Shown here piece by piece: positions 9,001-9,768 of a stretch of 9,768 nucleotides of DNA (positions are counted from its first letter, which is position 1; every line of letters starts with the position of its first letter). This DNA is from an uncultured Gammaproteobacteria bacterium. Its GTDB lineage: Bacteria > Pseudomonadota > Gammaproteobacteria > Steroidobacterales > Woeseiaceae. The notes beneath the pieces are model-generated. The model was not told where the DNA came from. It searched no databases and saw only the letters and a list, made by a program, of their open reading frames with translations. The stretch covers positions 1-9,768 of the forward strand of contig CALKYK010000190.1 in assembly GCA_938003715.1 (NCBI GenBank), given 5' to 3'. The position numbers and the translations under genes are program-made.

Positions 9001-9186
9001 TTGCGCCTGGCCTATGTCGCCGACGTCGAAAGCGAAGCGCTCGTCGAGCAGCGGCTCGAAGCGATCAAGGCGCAGATCATGCACGCGTGGCAGCGCGACA
9101 ACGGCGGCTACGAGCTCGTTATCGAGCCGGAGGTCTTCTGGCGCCTGGGAGGGCCGCCGCCGAGGGCCAGGGGGGTGAACCGATGA
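1..9186 (+). CDS. Giant multi-module DUF11/SdrD-B repeat protein, 5'-truncated
   Basis: The frame is open from base 1 through the TGA at 9184-9186 (3061 codons visible). The GTG at 64 is not a convincing start: codons 1-21 are in frame, read like protein and show no ribosome-binding site, so the true start and any signal peptide lie outside the window. Domains in order: a short beta-rich piece ending in a WGC motif (about 1-130), fourteen DUF11-like modules (about 217-7320), an SdrD/Cna-B-like domain (about 7336-7660), a carboxypeptidase-regulatory-like segment (about 7666-7960), a Cys-bearing linker, a fifteenth DUF11 module (about 8173-8570), a second SdrD-B domain (about 8581-8895) and an OmpA-like C-terminus (about 8905-9160). 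The protein is very acidic (positions 5461-5880 encode 22 Asp/Glu against 5 Lys/Arg), has paired cysteines, and shows no membrane segment in the visible part. DUF11 and SdrD-B domains belong to secreted or surface proteins. A fibre or adhesin-like role is inference. The family call is confident; the function is not known. Confidence 0.93.
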   Translation, partial: GPGPYIVAPASGSGFYYLVGRVTDSCTNRTNSVYDVEWGCQIETPPGGISATSTGQIAQDDALLSTQVQPNVLDVDVFLQGTNTSQPMGTKGTVTIRVTNNTGGTIKGGPTGLRIRDVLPADYVIDTTFDPTVSMAPAYGNAYPGMLDTLEWTNPEPGTYPLTTNDPARPLANTDLDFLVTSSTVHPDFPDQFNMLRHGDVLTITFQTVLIDPQYYDLEAYLDVREEEPASDPPGTDPTETFPISNQLEIWFEEFCTTNEHYLSFNDTDDAEPEDIDVDVSGNVLAFILTNTDTLTLTAELRNRGGHDARDYFAYVTFGEAMVVQNAPGSCSVTSNPTAMPVWQSPVGIPATATVYQCDVGRIRPNQTRRFDFEVAKNPDANADDDLTFRVDAIGEITLSDGTPLWFPTPTPRGDGVLDRANNYTIDALRARVVGYNLTKNQLGVCTENNPPPANPDLEVQIGEQCDFHIESGGWFGFQTPGFTYIAVQDVQVVDQLPDGQGYISSTDPIPMSTAQIRNVSLNPPPLPLADAPFDWTHNTVVPAERITEKDHWFRADVTTRLLNDPQDTSAAPNVHAAASTNILTSTFDAVFFNPLTNLEEVFTLGPSTVGYPPEFRRRVDLTVTEPRLLVEKEVCNETIYGIGPACSNFVDLADDGDAYDTYIYRITVTNEDASGGVTRAPAYDVTVFSDTDPTDLIYVDPLDTDGLDNDGNAEIDEAAGEGQIVPDNTILNGTPAQIINAFDHSDALLKIDPGASVTMYYRVDPYDDVAPMQQLVNSAYATYDSLEGDAGNQTAPIGANGELGGARQYTSAANDATIQIIPVEVEPKAILRTSNTPLSAPVTPQPVSIGEEVEFELRTLIPVAQLRSFVIRDELPAGMRCTEAPVVDLDAPPYDAAGFMPGGSFTPTCTDTEVVWDFGDQTVTMSPRADRRFDFGIQFIARIENIEQNVDGYVIGNGGNYTVTNVTYIDEAMNPVVIDFDAAEVVVAEPQLDLVKAFAVTDADAADELTVTVTATNSGTATAYNPRLLDDLAGSEFTFVGNVGGANPPTNVDTTTYGPDSPIFSWDPGYSIDAGAQIEFTFVVRVNDDVQPLQVLENTVQADWTSLPDVNTALLTGGAIGANGDVDGMRIGALPNAGDVLNDYESEASASVTVPPVAIAKTDLDTALPPEIGTHKTFEVRIDLPEGVSNGVMLGDDLATGTVSYVLADNADYAIGYEFVGLATINGLAPDAAAFNALPADGTSGIASWDIGTVVTQVENDAAVQDVTPYIRVTYAARINNDLDTDVGDSLQNSATAYYVDGESGGQASVNDTTAAVTAIEPDLTATKAISNVTPGKNPGDPIALGDTVQYVLTIPNVGNAIAHDTNIVDTLPPERPLNAAYAPTAQIDGIDVAGFVPVPAGAPGGPLVWGKDNGDLSLDVAPGSTLEVTYQVILVAPADENIALTNIVWVDWTSLHDDSVYERTGLGCPTITAPDDYCYGPASADGTPYPVGPPDALIKANTQPTATIGEAFSYRITVPATPHPLPLYDVRIHDDLGASAADLSYVSVTKVSGSGPWTPVNGGDSTNLVIEDVATGIDIPIGEQIVLDVTVRLDDTPVNVRGLTFMNTATYTYNRLDDAPATELPGAPGTTPPMTVVEPDQLNLTKTGPAQMQLGVPETFTLDAHNVGDSPAYAVTITDVLPNQADGGMCDAAPAQFTAQVFEADGTTAVSPALVQDTDFTVIWAPDPDCIATITMLTPAAAIGADQRLIVTYQATLDLDSQQAASLTNVAGATEWFGLDVSDSNLQPYARTYTRVLTDGTVNTLDHEDAHTVVVFVPVLIFEKTVANLTSGDDPATVATPGDTLRYSLRIENASDTPLTGFRIVDELDRLNATPLFAAGSLSLVTVPAGADVTSTDANGGAAGTGLIDISNLDLGGLGETVLVEFDVDLTGVIADETFVYNQSEIWFAGLPVTQSDDPNVNGAADPNVAGDEDPTQVQIDSAPAFRIDKISTYLDGDPNVLLAGETLRYTISVQNIGTDNATGVDITDQVPANTTYVAGSTMLNGNAVPDAAGGASPLIDGIPVNAPQDATPGVMNAGVADNVATITFDVVVYPDAPDGTIISNQAFLSAVDYGLADLPSDDPRTPIPDDPTRDVVGNFPLLFAPKSAALQIDGSTQGVVDPGDTLRYTITVYHNGAVPATVTDLYDVVPNAVTYVADTTTLNGEPVGQPDGGVFPLASRVPISSSDLTPPLPGLLEGVLNPGQSAVVTFDMQVDAGVPSGTLITNQAIVYSAELPNLLTDGDGNPATGPEPTVVVVGDAQQVAIVKDVAVVGGGPALAGATLEYTVTARNVGSVPAFYVVMTDDLDEVTPGYITYVDQSATLNGLTDGVSFAGTTITADYFTEYGPLPPDEEAVLKFRAVIDPNLADGTTITNRGRVGWNDPIQYAEADVSIDVGAMPNAGMLSGNVWHDADHDDTPDGVERPLEGWTVELLRNDAPFRSMLSDVDGNYLFVGVPPNYGTGESYSLRFSAPGAGSRTAMLGTTDSDFTDGFQRIDDIEVTEGSNLLALNMPVDPNGVIYDSVARSPIAGATVTMVDVRNGLAVPGTCFDDPNQQNQVTVGNGYYKFDMNFSDPACPSGLNYQVQVAPPGANYIGGVSEIIPPSSDVGGFPFDVPACPGGANDAVIGTAQFCEAQASEFAPPNTVPARSPATDYHPFMRLDDSAMPGSAQLFNNHIPLDPRLGGAVSVTKTTPLLNVTRGQMVPYIITFSNSFGVDLFDINVIDRFPAGFRYVEGSARIDDVKTEPAVVGRELVWPNQSLAVDERRTIKLLLAVGAGVTEGEFVNRAQALNALTGGVMSEEASATVRIVPDPTFDCTDVTGKVFDDANRNGYQDDDEAGIPGVRVVTARGLAATTDTHGRYHFTCAIVPNDARGSNFVLKLDDRTLPSGYRASTRPVQVQRATRGKALRINFGASIHRVVGLDIADAVFEPESVEMRAQWQPRIALLLEELKKAPAVLRLAYVADVESEALVEQRLEAIKAQIMHAWQRDNGGYELVIEPEVFWRLGGPPPRARGVNR
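2110..2154 (+). other. EF-hand-like acidic loop inserted in DUF11 module 4
   Basis: Codons at 2110-2154 read D-T-D-G-L-D-N-D-G-N-A-E-I-D-E, with Asp/Asn at alternating positions and a terminal acidic residue, as in dockerin or thrombospondin-type calcium loops. It lies between the strand ending in L-I-Y-V-D-P and the rest of module 4; I see no equivalent in the other modules. Calcium binding is inferred from the residue pattern only. Confidence 0.5.
2390..2408 (+). repeat. 19-nt direct repeat, copy 1 (second copy at 3359-3377)
   Basis: CGATCGGCGCGAACGGCGA is identical at 2390-2408 and 3359-3377, 969 nt (323 codons) apart, in the same codon phase, encoding the I-G-A-N-G motif at the ends of modules 4 and 6. 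The distance equals two modules, which fits duplication of a pair of modules. Selection on the short protein motif plus strong codon bias could also keep the DNA identical. Confidence 0.8.
5461..7320 (+). repeat. Cysteine-free regular DUF11 sub-array, modules 11-14
   Basis: Four type A modules start near 5461, 5953, 6430 and 6910. The equivalent first-strand codons lie at 5536, 6025, 6502 and 6973, giving spacings of 163, 159 and 157 codons. Three of the four encode T-L-R-Y-[ST]-[IL] and the last T-L-E-Y-T-V. Modules 12-14 then share T-Y-V followed by a conserved L-N-G. Modules 11-13 end in Asp-Pro-rich linkers of the D-D-P or D-G-N-P kind. No cysteine codon occurs from about 5200 to 7770, unlike the flanking parts of the gene. 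This looks like a separate, more recent expansion from the A/B region upstream. Confidence 0.7.
6025..6042 (+). repeat. 18-nt direct repeat, copy 1 (second copy at 6502-6519)
   Basis: The 18 bases ACGCTGCGCTACACGATC occur identically at 6025-6042 and 6502-6519, 477 nt (159 codons) apart and in the same codon phase, encoding T-L-R-Y-T-I in modules 12 and 13. A 12-nt core also occurs at 5536-5547 in module 11. This is a trace of module duplication within the coding region and not an independent element. Confidence 0.85.
7336..7660 (+). other. SdrD-B/Cna-B-like domain 1 within the giant protein
   Basis: The segment begins S-G-N-V-W-H-D-A-D-H-D and continues G-V-E-R-P-L-E-G-W-T-V-E-L, then S-D-V-D-G-N-Y-L-F near 7459-7485. 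This is the SdrD-B layout: G-x-V-W-x-D-x-N-x-D...E-x-G-x-x-G-V-x-V...T-D-x-x-G-x-Y-x-F. The calcium-site Asn residues are replaced (D-A-D-H-D-D-T-P-D), so the loop is a variant. Such domains are rigid stalk pieces in secreted proteins. Here it closes the long DUF11 array. Confidence 0.78.
7666..7960 (+). other. Carboxypeptidase-regulatory/Cna-B-like segment within the giant protein
   Basis: The segment reads G-V-I-Y-D-S...S-P-I-A-G-A-T-V-T-M-V-D followed by V-G-N-G-Y-Y-K-F near 7807-7830. This is the usual G-x-V-x-D...P-I-x-G-A-x-V...G-x-Y-x-F pattern of prealbumin-like regulatory domains. Two Cys codons (7771 and 7855) could bridge across it, and a second pair (7978 and 8023) lies in the linker that follows. 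The linker ends in L-F-N-N-H-I-P-L-D-P just before the last DUF11 module. Confidence 0.6.
8173..8570 (+). repeat. Isolated fifteenth DUF11-like module
   Basis: Starting at V-S-V-T-K-T-T-P, the segment shows the first strand M-V-P-Y-I-I-T-F-S-N, then I-D-R-F-P-A-G-F-R-Y-V-E-G-S-A, and a closing V-N-R-A-Q-A-L-N. All are DUF11 hallmarks. It is separated from the main array by about 850 nt coding for the SdrD-B-like domain, the regulatory-like segment and a linker. Together with the following SdrD-B and C-terminal domains it appears, from memory, to be a conserved C-terminal block in related proteobacterial giant proteins. Confidence 0.78.
8581..8895 (+). other. SdrD-B-like domain 2 within the giant protein
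   Basis: The sequence G-K-V-F-D-D-A-N-R-N-G-Y-Q-D-D-D-E-A-G begins at about 8590 and is a near-consensus SdrD-B calcium loop. It is followed by I-P-G-V-R-V-V-T-A-R-G and T-D-T-H-G-R-Y-H-F-T. Cys codons at 8575 and 8722 bracket the domain core and could form a disulfide. Unlike SdrD-B domain 1, the Asn/Asp calcium positions are intact. Confidence 0.85.
8905..9160 (+). other. Degenerate OmpA-like C-terminal domain of the giant protein
   Basis: The segment has the OmpA-C outline: F-E-P-E-S-V-E-M-R (first strand and helix cap), a helix W-Q-P-R-I-A-L-L-L-E-E-L, a strand V-L-R-L-A-Y-V-A-D, then a helix L-V-E-Q-R-L-E-A-I. The G-H-T/A-D peptidoglycan motif is replaced by Y-V-A-D, and the N-x-x-L-S-x-x-R-A-x-x-V helix is reduced to L-V-E-Q-R-L-E-A-I with the Asn, Ser and Ala missing. 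It may therefore have lost or changed ligand binding. An unrelated alpha/beta fold cannot be excluded. Confidence 0.55.
9169..9182 (+). promoter_or_regulatory. Shine-Dalgarno within the upstream gene, before an ATGA overlap
   Basis: AGGGGGGTGAA at 9169-9179 can pair with the 3' end of 16S rRNA through its GGTGA part, and sits about 4-5 nt from the ATG at 9183. It lies in the last codons of the giant gene, whose TGA (9184-9186) overlaps that ATG. This fixes the start of the downstream gene and suggests translational coupling. The run of six G (9170-9175) is unusual this close to a stop codon. Confidence 0.75.
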
Positions 9187-9768
9187 ACGCGTCAGTCAAG
9201 CGAGTTCTCCTGTTGCTCGGCTCCGCCGCGTGGATTGCGGTACCCGCGCTCGCGGACGAAGTCGACGAGACAGGTATCGGCGAGGCGGTCGAACGGCACC
9301 TGTCGAGCGACGCGCCGTTCACCGAGTGGGTGCAGGATCCGGCACGCATCGCCGCCGAAGAGGGCGACATGCTCGAGACGCGGGCCACGCCGACTGACGG
9401 CCTCGAAACGATCAAGCTCGCGAACCTCGTGGAGCCGATCCGCTTTGCATCGGGCGTCGCCGAAATTCCCGATTCGACCGTGGAGTCGCTCGCCGCGATC
9501 CTGGAGCGCATGCGCGATCGCCTGAACGTGCGCCTGCATCTCGTCGGTCATGCAGACGACCGTCCGCTGTCGCCGCGTCTCGAACGCATCTACGGTGACA
9601 ACCAGGGCCTGTCGCGCGAACGCGCCGGCCAGGTTGCCGAACACTTCCAGGCGGCGCTCGGCCTGCCGCCGGAGGCGATTTCCTACGGCTGGGCGGGCGA
9701 TACGCAGCCGGTGGAGAGAAATGCGACCGAAGCCGGGCGCCGCCGGTGGCGCTGCGGCTCGATGCGGA
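9183..9768 (+). CDS. OmpA-family exported peptidoglycan-binding protein, 3'-truncated
   Basis: The ATG at 9183 overlaps the upstream stop by four bases (ATGA) and has a good ribosome-binding site. Residues 1-24 form a Sec signal peptide: K6-R7, a Leu/Ala-rich core, then A-L-A at 22-24 as a probable signal peptidase I site. No lipobox Cys is present. After an acidic linker (about 25-75), an OmpA C-terminal domain starts near residue 80, with P-I-R-F-A-S-G at 85-91, V-G-H-A-D-D at 121-126 and N-x-x-L-S-x-x-R-A-x-x-V at 140-151, an exact match to the peptidoglycan-binding helix including the D and R that contact diaminopimelate in this family. G-D-T-Q-P and N-A-T-E-A-G-R follow. The family normally continues x-x-N-R-R-V; here that part is disturbed (see the frameshift entry). 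The product is probably periplasmic and peptidoglycan-bound; acting as an anchor for the neighbouring giant protein is inference. Members of this type often carry further OmpA or SdrD-like domains, which would lie beyond the window. Confidence 0.88.
   Translation, partial: MNASVKRVLLLLGSAAWIAVPALADEVDETGIGEAVERHLSSDAPFTEWVQDPARIAAEEGDMLETRATPTDGLETIKLANLVEPIRFASGVAEIPDSTVESLAAILERMRDRLNVRLHLVGHADDRPLSPRLERIYGDNQGLSRERAGQVAEHFQAALGLPPEAISYGWAGDTQPVERNATEAGRRRWRCGSMR
9738..9768 (+). other. Probable frameshift at the end of the OmpA-family gene
   Basis: In the gene's frame the last residues are R-R-R-W-R-C-G-S-M-R, which do not fit an OmpA domain and contain its only Cys. In the frame starting at 9746 the bases read V-A-L-R-L-D-A, which is what should follow the N-R-R motif in the family. 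A one-base loss near 9741-9746, with perhaps three codons also missing, would explain it. The rare AGA codon at 9717-9719 suggests that base quality may fall near this edge. Confidence 0.55.

Noticed and set aside
9100..9190. Terminator or promoter between the two genes
   Set aside because: The genes overlap by 4 nt; I saw no hairpin with a T run and no convincing -35/-10 pair.
9192..9644. Antisense frame of 150 codons opposite the OmpA gene
   Set aside because: The + strand frame has a signal peptide and an exact OmpA motif; the antisense frame has no recognisable feature.

Overview
The window is a protein-coding stretch of GC-rich (roughly two-thirds G+C by eye) bacterial DNA with codon choice strongly biased to C/G in third position. 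A secreted DUF11/SdrD-type giant protein followed by an OmpA-family periplasmic protein with a Sec signal peptide points to a Gram-negative bacterium, most likely a high-GC member of the Pseudomonadota. No rRNA or other marker allows a finer placement. Both ends of the window cut through genes, and the whole length is coding on the + strand.

Layout: (1) Positions 1-9186 hold one enormous open reading frame, 5'-truncated by the window edge (3061 codons visible). It encodes a modular, acidic, extracytoplasmic protein. It has about 14 tandem DUF11-like beta-sandwich modules (about 217-7320), then an SdrD/Cna-B-like domain (about 7336-7660), a second carboxypeptidase-regulatory-like segment (about 7666-7960), a cysteine-containing linker, a fifteenth DUF11-like module (about 8173-8570), a second SdrD-B-like domain (about 8581-8895), and a C-terminal domain that looks like a degenerate OmpA/peptidoglycan-binding fold (about 8905-9160). 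(2) Positions 9183-9768 hold the start of a second gene, joined to the first by a 4-nt ATGA overlap. It encodes a Sec-exported OmpA-family protein with a textbook peptidoglycan-binding motif. It runs off the right edge, where the last ~25 nt appear frameshifted.

The two genes look like a translationally coupled pair. My working model is that the giant protein is a long secreted or surface fibre/adhesin-like protein, and that the OmpA-family partner anchors it to, or organises it at, the peptidoglycan/outer membrane. That role is inferred from domain types and gene coupling, not shown by the sequence.

The most interesting internal structure is the module order: modules 4-10 alternate strictly between two DUF11 subtypes (A-B-A-B-A-B-A), while modules 11-14 are a cysteine-free run of one subtype with a regular spacing of 157-163 codons. 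Twenty of the 21 cysteines fall in ten close pairs. I found no RNA genes, CRISPR array, mobile element, promoter or terminator.
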